Assembly (NCBI RefSeq): GCF_033115175.1
Contig: NC_084837.1
Location: forward strand, 67,169,266-67,233,265
Direction of reading: 5' to 3'
From: Lepus europaeus
Lineage: Eukaryota > Chordata > Mammalia > Lagomorpha > Leporidae
DNA: 64,000 bases
In this document: positions 13,052 to 23,745 of the stretch, piece by piece
How the letters are laid out: each line of letters begins with the position of its first letter
Numbering within the stretch: position 1 is the first letter of the stretch
Position numbers and translations under genes: made by a program
The notes under the pieces: generated by a model
What the model saw: only the letters and a program-made list of their open reading frames with translations
What the model was told of the DNA's origin: nothing
Database searches by the model: none

Positions 13052-13364
13052 GAGGCTGGCATTGTGGGACAATGGGTTAAGCTGCTGCCTATGATGCTGG
13101 CGTCCCATATGGGTGCTGGTTCGTGTCCTAGCTGCTCTACTTTTGATCCAGCTCCCTGCTACTGTGCCTGGAAAAGCAGCAGAAGATGTCCCAAGTGCTT
13201 GGGCCCTTGTCACCATGTGGGAGATCCAGATGAAGCTCCTGGCTCCTGGCTTTGTTGCAGCCATTTGGGGAGTGAACCAGCAGATGGAAGATCACTTCTC
13301 TCTGTCTCCTGCCCCCTTTCCCCACCATAACTCTGCTTTTCAAGTAAGTAAATAATATTTTAAA
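13052..13364 (+). repeat. CSINE, divergent
   Basis: Plus-strand copy with a short CT tract replaced by CCTGCCCCCTTTCCCC and a weak tail TAAGTAAATAATATTTT. Confidence 0.85.
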
Positions 13365-13588
13365 GGCCGAAGAAACGCTCCTTAATGAGTTAAACCCACA
13401 TGGTTTTTCTTGGTTCAGTTTACTGAAAATAAAGTTTTTTTCTGATGACATCTTCAGGACATAGGGAACTACATTGGACGATTAATAATTCCCATATAAT
13501 TTTATATATATAAACTGTTTCAGCTGACTGGACTGAATGCGCCCTGGAAGACTGAAAAAATCTTGTTCTTTTTTTTTTTTTTAGCAAT

Positions 13589-13878
13589 TTTTTAAAAGAT
13601 TTATTTATTTATCTGAAAGGCAGAGATACAGTGAAGTAGAGGCAGAGAGAGAGAGAGGTCTTCCATCCACTGGTTCACTCCCCAAATGACCACAATGACT
13701 GGAGCTGGACCAATCTGAAGCCAAGAGCCAGGAGCTTCCTTGGGCCTCCCATGCAGGTGCAGGAGCCCAAGCATTTGGGCCATCTTCTACTGCTTTCTGA
13801 GGCCACAGAAGAGAGCTGGCGCCCATATGGGATGCTGGCACCAAAGGTGGCAACTTTACCCAATATGCACAGGCCCCA
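13589..13878 (-). repeat. CSINE with internal deletion
   Basis: Minus-strand copy in which GAGAGCTGG joins directly to CGCCCATATGGGATG. About 35 bases present in other copies (the GGAAGTGGAGCAGCCGGGAC part) are missing. It ends about 120 bases from the SLC30A4 exon at 14002. Confidence 0.85.
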
Positions 13879-14001
13879 CTGTTACTCTTTTCATTTGCTT
13901 TATTCAAACAAGCTGTTACTGGAAAGATTTTAGTTAATCAGGAGTATAGTTCATCGTGGTTTTATAAACTTTGTAAACTAAAGGAAACCCCAACTACTTA
14001 C

Positions 14002-14148
14002 CTAAACGATGAAATCCAAAGGTGAATCTTTTGGTTGGTGATTTTGAAGACAGCCACAAAGCGAGCAGGGTGAGTATGATGGCACTTAGGTCAGTTAACA
14101 TATGAAGTGCATCTGTCATGATTGCTAGGCTATTTGCAATGTATCCAC
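14002..14148 (-). CDS. SLC30A4: SLC30A4 (ZnT4), second coding exon, residues 131-179
   Basis: This 147-base internal exon is too short to stand out as an open frame. On the minus strand it is bounded by an AG acceptor (14150-14149) and a GTAAGT donor (14001-13996). Joined to the previous exon it reads [20 protein letters not shown] and ends [13 protein letters not shown], the end of span 1, span 2 and the start of span 3 of ZnT4. His146 and Asp150 form the HxxxD pair of span 2 that helps bind transported zinc in this family. Phase is 1 at both ends, so the exon could be skipped without a frameshift, but skipping would remove the metal site. Confidence 0.95.
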
Positions 14149-14317
14149 CTTAGGGTAAGGGCAGGAGGGAAAACAAGAAATTAATTTAAAAATTTAACAT
14201 AAGCAATCAAACTAGAAATACATTACATTCTACAAAATATGAACTCTATCTTTATCCTGTTACAATTAAATCAAGGTATTCTGACATTTTACACAAAATA
14301 TTAGATATGTGTACAGT

Positions 14318-14632
14318 CATCCCTCAGACTTTACAGGGGATTTCTTGCAGGCCCAAGCTCCCTTGGATACCAAAATCTACAGGTGGCTCAAGTCCATTAC
14401 GTAAGATGGTATATCATCTGTATACAACACTTTGCATGGTCTCCCATATAAATGATCACTAGATCGCTTATAATACCCCAAATAATGTGCAAATTCTATG
14501 TAAATTGTTGTTATACTGTATTGTGTAGGTAGTTATAAGAATGAAGTCTACATGTTCAGTACAGATGCAATTTTCCTTCTGAATATTTTCGATCCACAGT
14601 TAGTGGAATCCATGGAAGGCTGGCTGTATATT
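14318..14632 (-). mobile_element. Ancient non-autonomous DNA transposon relic
   Basis: It starts ACAGTCATCCCTCAGAC and ends AAGGCTGGCTGTAT, partly complementary ends. The interior (GGATACCAAAATCTACAGG, CTCAAGTC) matches, in opposite orientation, the element at 22710-23030. I take it for one of the common mammalian TIR element families but do not name the family. Confidence 0.6.
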
Positions 14633-15159
14633 TTTCTGGTGAAGATAATCCATTTCTATTAACAGATTCTGCAAAGTGTCAATGGCCTTAAAAAAAGTGT
14701 TGAACCACTAAAGCGGGGATAAACACATAAAGAGAAAAGCTGTGGCTTATGCTTAAACTACTAATTGCATTAGTGAATTAATAGTCATAGTATCTACATA
14801 TTACAATAAAGCTGTAGAAAAGGTGTGTGTTCACTTGTTTGAGAGGTTTTAGAAATAAAATTAAACTGATGAACTCTACAAAATGTACATCAGTTTGACA
14901 CAAGATAAAAATTGATTCACTTGGATATGGATAATGATGTCTCCAAATACAAAGATATAAAGCAATATTTAGAATAGAATGTTTTTTAGTATTGGTTTTC
15001 TAGGCATTGTATATTCACACACACACCCATACACACACACATATATATGTTTTAATACATTTCATGTATGTGTTTACTGTCCCATTATGGACAATTGATT
15101 TTACTGGTACCACTCTTTAAATAAGTTTTTAATACTAAAATACAGTAGTACTCAAAACT

Positions 15160-15325
15160 TCTACCATATCACCAGGAGAGTCTGTTAAATTACAGACTAC
15201 TTGACCCCACTCTCAAAATTTATGATTCAGCAGGTCTGGGATGCGGCCTGAGAATTTGCATTCCTAACATGTTCTCAGGTGAGGCTGATGCTTCTGGTCT
15301 TGGAACCACATGTCGGGAGTGATTG
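15160..15325 (+). mobile_element. hAT-Charlie (MER1-group) relic
   Basis: TTTATGATTCAGCAGGTCTG, GCCTGAGAATTTGCATTCCT and AGGTGAGGCTGATGCTTCTG are characteristic of a widespread mammalian MER1-group element. Confidence 0.6.
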
Positions 15326-15534
15326 CTGTAATCTATGACAGAATTTCATGATCAGATAAGTGCGCTGAGCTGTGGACCCCCCTCATTCTTGGGCTGGATA
15401 TGAAGACAAAGCTGTAGGAACCTAGGGCTGATGATCTTGCAGTCGAATCCATTTACTCCAGTGTGCTCAATAAACTAACATTTTCTGCACATTTCTTGAG
15501 ATGAAAAAACTGGAGAGCATTGATTAAAAAAATA

Positions 15535-15632
15535 TAGGCTGATGGTTAATGACATGAGATTTGGAATTTTGAGGTTATTTAACCTTTCTGAGGCTTAGTT
15601 CACTCATCTATAAAAATGAGAATACCTTAAAG
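15535..15632 (+). repeat. MIR fragment
   Basis: AACCTTTCTGAGGCTTAGTT followed by CTATAAAAATGAGAATA is the MIR core pattern (loss of activity, then a blank-count AAATGAGAATAA-type motif). Confidence 0.6.
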
Positions 15633-15792
15633 CAGCATGGCCCAATAGAACTTTCTGAAATGACCTAGATACATGTTGTTCAATAGAGTAGCCACTAGTC
15701 ATATGTGACTTAAACATTTGAAAAGTAGTGAGTGAAACTCAGGAATTGAGTTGATTAACCTAGTGTTAACTAGCCTAAATTTAAAAAGTCAT
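15633..15792 (+). mobile_element. MER5-type hAT DNA transposon
   Basis: GGCCCAATAGAACTTTCTG, then CAATAGAGTAGCCACTAGTC and CTCAGGAATTGAGTTG in order, is the MER5 signature. Its right end is where the next CSINE inserted. Confidence 0.7.
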
Positions 15793-16084
15793 GGGGCCAG
15801 CGCTGTGGTGTAGTAGGTTAAGCATCTGCTTGTGCTGCCGGCATCCCATGTGGGTGCCTGTGTTCCGCCTCCAATCCAGCTCCCTGCTGATGGTCCAGGA
15901 AAGCAGAAGAGGGCACCTGCAAGCGAGGCCCGGAAGAAGCTCCTGGCTCCTGATCAGCCCAGCTCTGGCTGCTGCTGACATTTGGGGAATGAACCAGCAG
16001 ATGGAAAACTTCTCTCACTGTCCTTCCTTCTGTCTGTAACTCTGCCTCTCAAGAAAACAAATAAATCTTAAAAAAAAAAAAAAA
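15793..16084 (+). repeat. CSINE with partial middle deletion
   Basis: Plus-strand copy inserted at the end of the MER5 relic, with AAAAAGTCA on both flanks. The region after GGTGCCTGTGTTCC is shortened relative to other copies. Confidence 0.88.
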
Positions 16085-16649
16085 AAAGTCACATGTCCGT
16101 AACATCACTGAAAATAGAGTAGGGACCTCTGAAGATCGTTTCCTTCATAAAAGCAATGAGAACATGAACAAAAAATGTCAAGATCAGCTTTTAAGGATTC
16201 TGGCTTATACATGTTAACATCTATTCAAGAAAAATTGCTGAATCTTGGTCATAACAGGTAGCTTTGTAATGTTTTTACTCACTCTATACCCATTCCCCAT
16301 CTCTGTGACTGCCTTAAAAACCAACAGACTCCAATCATAGTGTAAATCTCAGTTTGGCAGCCACTGGAAGAATGGGCTTGGAGCTCCTTCAATGCTCCAT
16401 TCCCAGAGAATTGTCATTTTTGACCTGTTCCCTGAAAGACTGGCTGTTTAAGACTTTCTGTTTTTAACCTCAGCTGGCACTTGGAGCTTGTCCTATGTGA
16501 ACAGCCCCCACCTTCCCGTGCTTGTCAAAAACAATGAGAGACAGGTACTTAGCACTGCAGCTGCCTTGAGGTGGTAGGTGACAATGTGTGGGATCCTCTT
16601 CACTCATTTTGCTGGGCTTTTGTTGACTCTTTTAATCTGGAAATATACA

Positions 16650-16775
16650 TGCTATGGTTTGTATGTGGTTTGTCCCCCAACGACTCAGAGGTGGTAGAAT
16701 TTTTAAAAGGTAGGTTCTAGTGAAAAGTGGTTACATCATTGGGAGGGTACCCTCGGAAACATGTGCTCAAGGAGC
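16650..16775 (+). mobile_element. MaLR-type LTR fragment
   Basis: TGCTATGGTTTGTATGTGG..CCCCCAACGA is the 5' start of a MaLR LTR. Only about 120 bases are recognisable before a GTGT run (16785-16805). Confidence 0.55.
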
Positions 16776-16804
16776 GTGAGCGTGTGCATGTGTGTGTGTG
16801 TATG

Positions 16805-17512
16805 TGCTATGGTTTGAATGTTCTCACCAAACTCATGTTGAAATTTAATAAACATTAAGAGGTATTAAGAGGATGAAAACTTAATGCAGGGGTTGGCGCT
16901 GTGGTGTAGCTGGTTAACACTGCTGCCTGCAGTGCTGGCACCCCATATGGGCACTGGCTCAAGTCCTGGCTGCTCCATTTCTGATCTATTCCCTCCTAAT
17001 GTGCCTGGGAAAGCAGTGGAAGATGGCCCAAGTGCTTGGGCCTTGGCACCCACATCGGAGACCCAGAAGAGGCTTCTGGCTCCTGGCTTCTGCGTGGCCC
17101 AGCCCCAAGCCATTGCAGCCATTTGAGGAGTGAACCAGCAGATGGAAGCTTTCTCTGTAGCTGTGCCTTTCAAATAAATAAAAAATAAATCTTTAAAAAA
17201 GTGGGGGGACCTTAACTCAACTATGGCATTTGGAGGTGGGACCTTTGGGAAGTAATTAAGACTGAATGAGGCCATAATGGTGGCTCCACAATTCAATGGG
17301 ACTGTGACTTCATAAGTGATCTGAGGGAGGATGCTCTGTCTTACCAAGTGAAGCCTTGTGTCACCCTGGAACTCTGCAGAGTCCATACCAGCAAGAAGAA
17401 TCTCACCAAATGTGACCACTGGATCTTGAACTTCCCAACCTTTAGAACTTTGAGTCAAATAAATCTTTATAAATTAGTCTGTGGTATTCAATTATAGAAA
17501 ACACAGCAACAC
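16805..17512 (+). mobile_element. MaLR-type LTR (MST/MLT1-like), split by a CSINE
   Basis: Starts TGCTATGGTTTGAATG and ends ..GTCTGTGGTATTCAATTATAG..ACAGCAACAC with an internal AATAAA at about 17459. These are the typical ends of a MaLR LTR. A CSINE occupies 16890-17203, and another CSINE duplicated its last 16 bases. Confidence 0.75.
16890..17203 (+). repeat. CSINE inside a MaLR LTR
   Basis: Plus-strand copy with no CT tract (AAGCTTTCTCTGTAGCTG only) and a TAAATAAAAAATAAATC tail. Confidence 0.88.
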
Positions 17513-17868
17513 GGCCGGTGCTGCGGCTCACTAGGCTAATCCTCCGCCTTGCGGCACCGGCACACCGGGTTCTAGTCCCGGTCAGGGCACCGATCCTGTC
17601 CCGGTTGCCCCTCTTCCAGGCCAGCTCTCTGCTGTGGCCAGGGAGTGCAGTGGAGGATGGCCCAAGTCCTTGGGCCCTGCACCCCATGGGAGACCAGGAG
17701 AAGCACCTGGCTCCTGCCATCGGATCAGCACGGTGCGCCGGCCGCAGCGCGCCTACCGCGGAGGCCACTGGAGGGTGAACCAACGGCAAAAGGAAGACCT
17801 TTCTCTCTGTCTCTCTCTCTCTCACTGTCCACTCTGCCTGTCAAAAAAAAAAAAAAAAAAAGAAAAAA
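17513..17868 (+). repeat. Young CSINE, full length, 16-bp target-site duplication
   Basis: Plus-strand young-type copy flanked by GAAAACACAGCAACAC at 17497-17512 and 17869-17884. It includes the GCGCGCCTACCGCGGAGGCC extension before the tail region. Confidence 0.96.
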
Positions 17869-18144
17869 GAAAACACAGCAACACAAAATGTATAATGTCC
17901 AGTACTATCTATGTTTTCATGCATATCCTGTGGACAAGGAGGAACTGCTGCATTTGGAATTCAGATTATATTTCTTGCCTCTTCTATTATCTTTGTCTTT
18001 TTGCTTTCCTCTAAGAGGTTGCCTTAATTAATTTTATGACTTTTCTATTGAGTTTACAAAAATGTTTTATCATGTGGGATTATGTTTTTAGTGTTCAAAA
18101 TCTCTTACCCCTAATTTTTTTGCAAACAGTCTTTTTTCCTAAAA

Positions 18145-18440
18145 CTTTATTTTCATTTTATTTGTAAGGGAGAGAGAGAGTATATCTTCCATCTACTAGT
18201 TCAATCTCTAAATGACCACAACAGCCAGGGCTGGGCCGGGCTGAAGCCAGAAGCCCAGAACTCAGATGGATATCTCACATAGATGGCAAAGACCCAATTG
18301 CATTAAGCATCATCTGCTGCCTCCCAAGGTGCACACTGGCAGGAAGCTGGACTGGAAGTGAGGTAGCCTTGACCCAGGCACTCAGATATGGTAAGTGGGT
18401 ATTCCAAGTGCCAGTCATATAATGCAGCCCATTGTTTCAT
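18145..18440 (-). repeat. Old, divergent CSINE-like SINE
   Basis: Minus-strand element with GGAGAGAGAGAG, TCTTCCATCTACTAGTTCA and AGGGCTGGGCCGGGCTGAAG in the expected order; the ends are blurred. Confidence 0.7.
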
Positions 18441-18604
18441 GGAGAGATGATCTTTTCTTATCTCTGAAGATACTCATTATACTTTTATTCTATAATAACT
18501 GGTTCTTTTAAAGAGGTTTTAGCTAGCTTTCTTTATTTTAGCCCTCTTCTTCACCCACACTTCCAGAGGTATCTGGAACAACCAATTCTGGGCCAACTTA
18601 GGAT

Positions 18605-18808
18605 TCTCTAGTACAGTAGCTCTCAAGTGTGGTCCCTGGATTAGCATCATTAGTTTCTCCTAGGATCTTTGTAGAAATGTAAATTCACAGGCCCTATCCC
18701 AGATCTACTTAATTAGAAACTCTGGAGATGAGGTCTAGCAAGTTGTGTTTAACAAGTTCTTTAGGTCATTCTGATGCACAGTGAAGCTTAAGAACTATTC
18801 TAGTGATA
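18605..18808 (+). mobile_element. hAT-Charlie (MER1-group) relic
   Basis: GTAGCTCTCAAGTGTGGTCC at the left and GAAGCTTAAGAACTATT at the right are imperfect inverted ends; AGAAACTCTGGAGATGAGG lies between. This is the common MER1-group pattern. Confidence 0.6.
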
Positions 18809-19196
18809 TAAACTAAGTTGGCTCTCAGCTTTCCCCACTGTTGGCTTTCCTGGGTTTATTAGTCAGTTACCTACTTATATGTTTCTTTTCCAGCTTGCAA
18901 AATTTTTGTGTCTATTTTTTCCTGCCCAGTTTTACCCATATATGTGGATTTATAAATTTTTTAAAAACCTCTTCATTATGGTTTGAAAGAGGCTTTAGAA
19001 GGAAGCAGTTACATGCATGAGTCCAATTTGCCATTTTTATCTGGATATCTGTATTCATTCTTCCAGTGTTTTTATTTCCAATAAAATATAGATGTTAAGT
19101 AGATAAATCTGTTACTAAAACTTAGGAGATTTTAGATATCACCTTATTATGTCTTTCAACAGATTCAATCTATTTATTTCCATTTTGAAATAGAGT

Positions 19197-19960
19197 AGTC
19201 ACCCCTTATGCAAGGGAAATACAGTCCAAGACACCTCACGGATGCCTGAATCCATAAGTAGTACCAAACCCTGTGTTTTTTCCTATAAATACATACCTAT
19301 GATAAAGTTCAATTTATGAATTAAGTATACAAAGAGATTAACAATAACAGCTCATAATGAAAGACAATAATTAGGGGCCAGTGCTGTGGCTTAGCACAGT
19401 AAGTTGCCACCTACAGCTGCGGCATCCCATTTGGTTGTTGTTTCAAGTCCTGGCTGCTTCACGTCTGATCCAGCTCCCTGCTAATGCACCTGATAAAGCA
19501 GTGGAGGATGGCCCAAGTACTTGGGCCCTTGCACCCATGTGGGAGAGCCAGAAGAATTGGCTTTGATCTGGCCCAGTTCTGGCTGTTGCAGCCATTTGAG
19601 CAGTGAACCAGCAGATGGAAAATTTCTTTCTCTGTCTCTCACTCTCTCTGTAATTCTGCCTTTCAAATAAAGTAAATATTTTTTAAAAAAAGACCACAAT
19701 TATAAGAATAAACAAAATTATGTAGATATGCTGGAAAAAGGCAGAGTGCACATTCTGGAACACATTCAGACTAGAATAGGATAGCATAAGATTTCATCCT
19801 GGCTACTCAGAATGGCGCATAGCTTAAAAATTATCAACTGTTTGTTTCTGGAATTTTCCATTTAATATTTTTGGAATGCAAATGACTTCAGGTAACTAAA
19901 ACTGCATAAAGTGAAGCCATGGAAAAGGAAGGGTTACCTGCTCTCTCTTCTTGGATTTTG
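19197..19960 (-). mobile_element. Ancient DNA transposon relic, split by a CSINE
   Basis: AGTAGTCACCCCTTATGC opens the left part, and AAAACTGCATAAAGTGAAGC then GGAAGGGTTACCTGC closes the right part. The CSINE at 19374-19690 interrupts it. The family is uncertain. Confidence 0.5.
19374..19690 (+). repeat. CSINE, full length
   Basis: Plus-strand copy. Flanks AGACAATAATTA / AGACCACAATTA form an imperfect target-site duplication. GAATTGGCTTTGATCTGGCC shows a small deletion of the usual CTCCTGGCTCCTGG. Confidence 0.88.
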
Positions 19961-20299
19961 GAACACCTGTTTGCCTCTCCCTGATTTCTAAAGTTGGAGC
20001 TCTTAAGGATTTGGGTCTCTGGGTAATTTTACCTATTTCTTTGACTTTACATACAGTCACCTCTCTCTACCTTGACGTCTCTTCTGAACTACAGACATCC
20101 TGCCCACTAGACATCTCTACCTGGCTATTTTATATACGTATAAAAATTAACAAGTCTAAAACAACTCCCAAGCTCATGCCCAAATCCTGCTCTGTATTCT
20201 CTCCTGGGTTTATAAAAGACACACTTCTAGACTCAGGTGCTTATATGAGAAATCATTCCTGATATGCTCTCTCCTAAGCACCATATTAAAACTATCAGT

Positions 20300-21100
20300 C
20301 AATCTTGTCCATGTTCTCTCTAGAATGTTTCTTAATCTGTACATTTCCAGTCACTCTAGTCCCTGCTATAAATGTTTTTTCTCTGAATCTCTGCAATAGT
20401 TTACTTGTGCCCATTCTTGTACCCTTCAATCCATTTTCCACTTAACAGCCAGAGTAATCCTTTAAAAAGGTAAATACCATCGTGTCACTCTCCTGTTTAG
20501 AAGATCTTCACTGGGGATAGGTGTTTGGTGCAGGAGCTAAGTTGCTGCTTGAAATATCAGAGTACCTGATTCAACTCGGGCTACTCTACTTTTGATTCAA
20601 CTTCCTGCTAATGTGCACTCTGGGCGACAGCAGATGATGGTTCATATACTTGAGTTCCTGATACTCGCATGAGGAAGCTGGATGTAGTTTGTGGCTACTG
20701 GCTTAGACTTGCCCCAGCCCTGCCTATTGAAAGCATTCAGGGAGTTAAACAGCAAATATAAGATCTCTCTCCATCTGTCTCTCTGCCTTTCAAATAAAAA
20801 TGAAAATACATAAAACTCTACATTGGCTTCCCACTGCACTTAAAAAAAATATATACCCATTTAACATGGCCTATTAGGACCTGCCTGATCTGGTCCTCCA
20901 GCTTCTTTCCCTCATATTAATACATTCCAGCCACACTAACTGCCTGTTAAGATAATTTCTGAAGAAGTAAAGGATTTAGGATCTTTGTACGTGCTGTTCT
21001 TTTTGCCTGGAAACTCCTCCCTTACTCTCTTTGCTTGAATAACTCCTACTATTCTTTATTGATTTAACTGTACCTGGCTCATGCATAAACTATACCCCAT
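20300..21100 (+). repeat. L2 fragment, split by a SINE
   Basis: ATCGTGTCACTCTCCTGTTT, then (after the SINE) ATTGGCTTCCCACTGCACTT, GGACCTGCCTGATCTGG, CAGCCACACTAACTGCC and TTTTGCCTGGAAACTCCTCC follow the order of the L2 3' region. Confidence 0.7.
20514..20812 (+). repeat. Old, divergent CSINE-like SINE inside L2
   Basis: Plus-strand element, GGGATAGGTGTTTGGTGCAG head and TTTCAAATAAAAATGAAAATA tail. It separates two continuous halves of the L2 sequence. Confidence 0.75.
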
Positions 21101-21116
21101 AGGCTACTATGTCTTA

Positions 21117-21151
21117 GACTTGATCTCAGCCAAAAGGCTGAGAAGCAATTG
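21117..21151 (-). pseudogene. U2 snRNA 5'-end fragment, retroposed
   Basis: Read on the minus strand this is ATTGCTTCTCAGCC, TTTTGGCTGAGATCAAGT: the first 30 or so bases of U2 snRNA with about three transitions. It is flanked by a perfect 15-bp direct repeat GGCTACTATGTCTTA (21102-21116 and 21152-21166), so it is a retroposed fragment truncated at its 3' side and without an A-tail. Far too short to be a gene. Confidence 0.9.
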
Positions 21152-21289
21152 GGCTACTATGTCTTATAGTTCCTTCTTCTTTTTCTTCTTTGGGGCACTT
21201 AAGACAATCAGAATTTTAAATTTATTCACGTTTGCTTGTTAAGGTCTATCTCCTGTTTGATTAAATACTTCAGATAATAGGGGTCATAA

Positions 21290-21400
21290 TAGTTCTTTTC
21301 TCTGTTATATCTCCAGAACCTGAAGTACAGTGTCTGGCATAGAGGAAGCACTTAAAAAATACATGCTGAACAGAATGAAGAGAAAAATAGACCTTGTTCA
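21290..21400 (+). repeat. L2/MIR-like fragment
   Basis: ATCTCCAGAACCTGAAGTAC, AGTGTCTGGCATAGAGGAAG and CACTTAAAAAATACATGCTG is the familiar L2 3'-end pattern. Confidence 0.55.
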
Positions 21401-22004
21401 AGGTCTCAGAACAAGTTAGTGGCAAACCCAATATTCAAATCCAAGTCTCATCTTTCAGATCTTTAAATCATTTCCATTTTATTAATCTATACTTCCTTAG
21501 ATGCTTTATTTCTAAGTGTTTTGAATATACAATAGATGCTCTTTAACATACAATTCTATAAAACATTCTGAATAATATTAATACCTTTATCAAGCACTGT
21601 CATCTCTATTATTTAACAAAAGATTTTCATATTTGAAAATAAAGTCAGCATTTGAAAGGAAATACTTACTGTGGCTTTCACATAACAACATTTTCCAAAT
21701 AAGAGATTTCAGAACTAGGAAGTTAGGACATTTATACCTTAATGATTCTTAGGATGAATAAACTCGAAGTTAATTTTAAGGGGGAACATTCAGATTAATG
21801 TTACTTTATCTCGCATATTAAATACTAACATAAAATCACTGTCTGAATGATTCAACATTCTAATTGCATGAATTTGGGCGAGATATTAAATCTTCATTCT
21901 ACTGAGACTGTGCCTCATCTGGCCGCATCTTCTCTCCTGTCTTTTATTTATAGTTTAAGCATTTATAATTCTCTAACAGAATAGAAATAGATTAATTCAA
22001 CAAA

Positions 22005-22280
22005 AATTTATTGCCAACTTTGTACCAGTCACTGTTCTAGGTGCTAGGACTTCAGTCTGTTTTTCAGTGGAAGATAGATATTAACAAGCAAATTAACAAG
22101 ATAATCTCAGATGCTAACGGTTTTGAAAATTTGGGAGGGAGAAAGGGAAGAGAGAGAGATTTACTTTAGTAAGATCTCTCAGAAGTGTCTTTCGAGATGA
22201 GACATGAATGACAAGAAACAAGCCAAGAGAAGTTCTGGGAGAAGCCGGTTCATGTGGTATTTTTCAAATTGCAGGCCCTG
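22005..22280 (+). repeat. L2 3'-end fragment, tentative
   Basis: CAAAAATTTATTGCCAACTT, TGTACCAGTCACTGTTCTAG and GTGCTAGGACTTCAG resemble the mammalian L2 'ends in tables of last known size' motif. The rest is too diverged to place. Confidence 0.45.
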
Positions 22281-22709
22281 ACCTACTGTAAGTGGACCAA
22301 AAAGTCAATTTAGTGGGCAGGGACACAACTAAAAAAATATTAGAATATATCACATGAAATAAAACTTGTTTCAAGTATATGCATATATATTAAAACACAT
22401 GTATGTGTGCTTATATAGGTATGTATGTATGCATGCCTACATGAGTCACATTGTTAAATGCATTTCTTACTATAGAGAGGTTAAAAAAAAAGTTTGAAAG
22501 CCACCAAGTAGAAGGACTAGTCAGAATTGAAAGCCTTAAATGGAGTAAAGAGCTTTGTGATTTCTGGGAAGTGAAAAACCAGTATGGCACTGGAGAGGAG
22601 TGGTACGAAATGAGGTAGTAAAAGTATAACTTCTTCTCTCATTGTGTTCATTAAGAGACAACAAAGGAGAATGATCTCCCTTTGTAAACCGTCATTAAGA
22701 GAAGTTAGC

Positions 22710-23030
22710 AATTATAGTTGACCCTCCATCCATGCATTGCATCCACCAATTCAACCATGGATTGAAAATATTCAGAGAAAAGTCTGCATTTGTGCTGAAT
22801 ATGTACTTTTCCCCCTTGCCATTATTCTCTTAAGAAGAACAACTATTTGCATATCATTTACATTATATTAGATATTATATGTAATCTAAAGATCACTTAA
22901 AGGATATGGGAACATTGTGTAGATTATATGGAAATAACAACACAACCATTTTACATAAGAGACTTGGACTTTGTTGTCTGCAAGAGTCTTGGAACTAATC
23001 TCCCACAGATACTAGGGGATGACCGTGCAG
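22710..23030 (+). mobile_element. Ancient non-autonomous DNA transposon relic
   Basis: AGTTGACCCTCCATCCATGC at the left and CCACAGATACTAGGGGATGA at the right are partial inverted ends. The inside (AACCATGGATTGAAAATATTC) matches the reverse of the element at 14318-14632. Confidence 0.6.
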
Positions 23031-23745
23031 TAACATGACTGAAAATAATCTCTAAGAATATATATTATAGTGAGAATGTGGTTTTTTGGCAATAATTAAA
23101 AAATGGAAATCAAGTTCATAAAACTCTGGGGGAGCCCTCTGGTTCATTTCAGATTCTTTTTATAATAATGATGATGATGATGATAATAATAAACCCTTCG
23201 TGTTAGTTGGTAGTATTTAATTCTGTGAGTCTCTTGGCTATAAAATACAAAAGGAAATGATATAAGAGACCACTTAAACCAGTGGTATTTAACTTCTCTG
23301 GGCTGTCAGAATCCTTAAGTGTGAAAAAGTAGGGGATCATCTGTTCAGTAAGGCTCCTTTATGCTGTAAAATTCTATGATTTTAGAACCATCTACTATTT
23401 TAAACGTTGCAAAAAAAAATCTGATGTTTTATCAGAATATCTTAAAAAGGGGAAATCACACGACATACAATGAAGATACTGTCCTTGACTTGACAGTAAA
23501 TGACACAGAGTTGGAAGAACTAGGAGATACAGCCAAAGTTATCTCGGGAAGTTTTCTGTCTGTCCTACACAGATTGAGCTACACTTTGGAATTCCTGCGG
23601 CCTTCTCACCTCCTGAGATCTGGATCTCGATAAATAACAAGCTTCCCGAAAAGGGAAGTTTAAAGCTCAACCCGTGTGTAACTACAGCTCCACAAAGACT
23701 CTCGAGGCAAGGCAAATGGAAAAGTGAGTTGGCGACACAACTCAC

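Larger units (their letters stand above)
1..14001 (-). other. SLC30A4: SLC30A4 next intron (runs out of the window)
   Basis: From the GTAAGT donor at 14001 to the left edge I found no sequence coding for the following ZnT4 exon, so this is treated as intron truncated by the window. The stretches 1-212, 540-2110, 2480-3050, 4675-6110, 7120-7880, 8560-8955, 9715-10650, 11770-12276 and 12650-13050 contain no gene, RNA or repeat that I can name. They are AT-rich with scattered homopolymers. Confidence 0.8.
14149..23745 (-). other. SLC30A4: SLC30A4 intron between the first two coding exons
   Basis: This 9.6-kb intron has GTGAGT at 23745-23740 and AG at 14150-14149. It holds CSINEs, DNA-transposon relics, a MaLR LTR, L2 pieces and a U2 snRNA fragment, each listed separately. 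Bases 14640-15150, 16085-16640, 17885-18140, 21400-22000 and 23040-23740 hold nothing I recognise beyond short CA/TA runs (15018-15050) and an ATG/AAT microsatellite near 23161-23191. Confidence 0.9.

Noticed and set aside
1-14001. Further SLC30A4 exons
   Set aside because: I searched by eye for the sequence following FGFHRL-E on the minus strand and found no match, so the remaining exons are taken to lie beyond the left edge. A spliced alignment would settle it.
21111-21160. Functional U2 snRNA gene
   Set aside because: Only the first 30 or so bases are present, without promoter elements or the rest of the RNA.
23660-23745. Extension of the SLC30A4 frame past ELV
   Set aside because: It runs into intron after a consensus GTGAGT donor, and the following exon at 14148 matches ZnT4 in phase; the read-through residues do not resemble the family.
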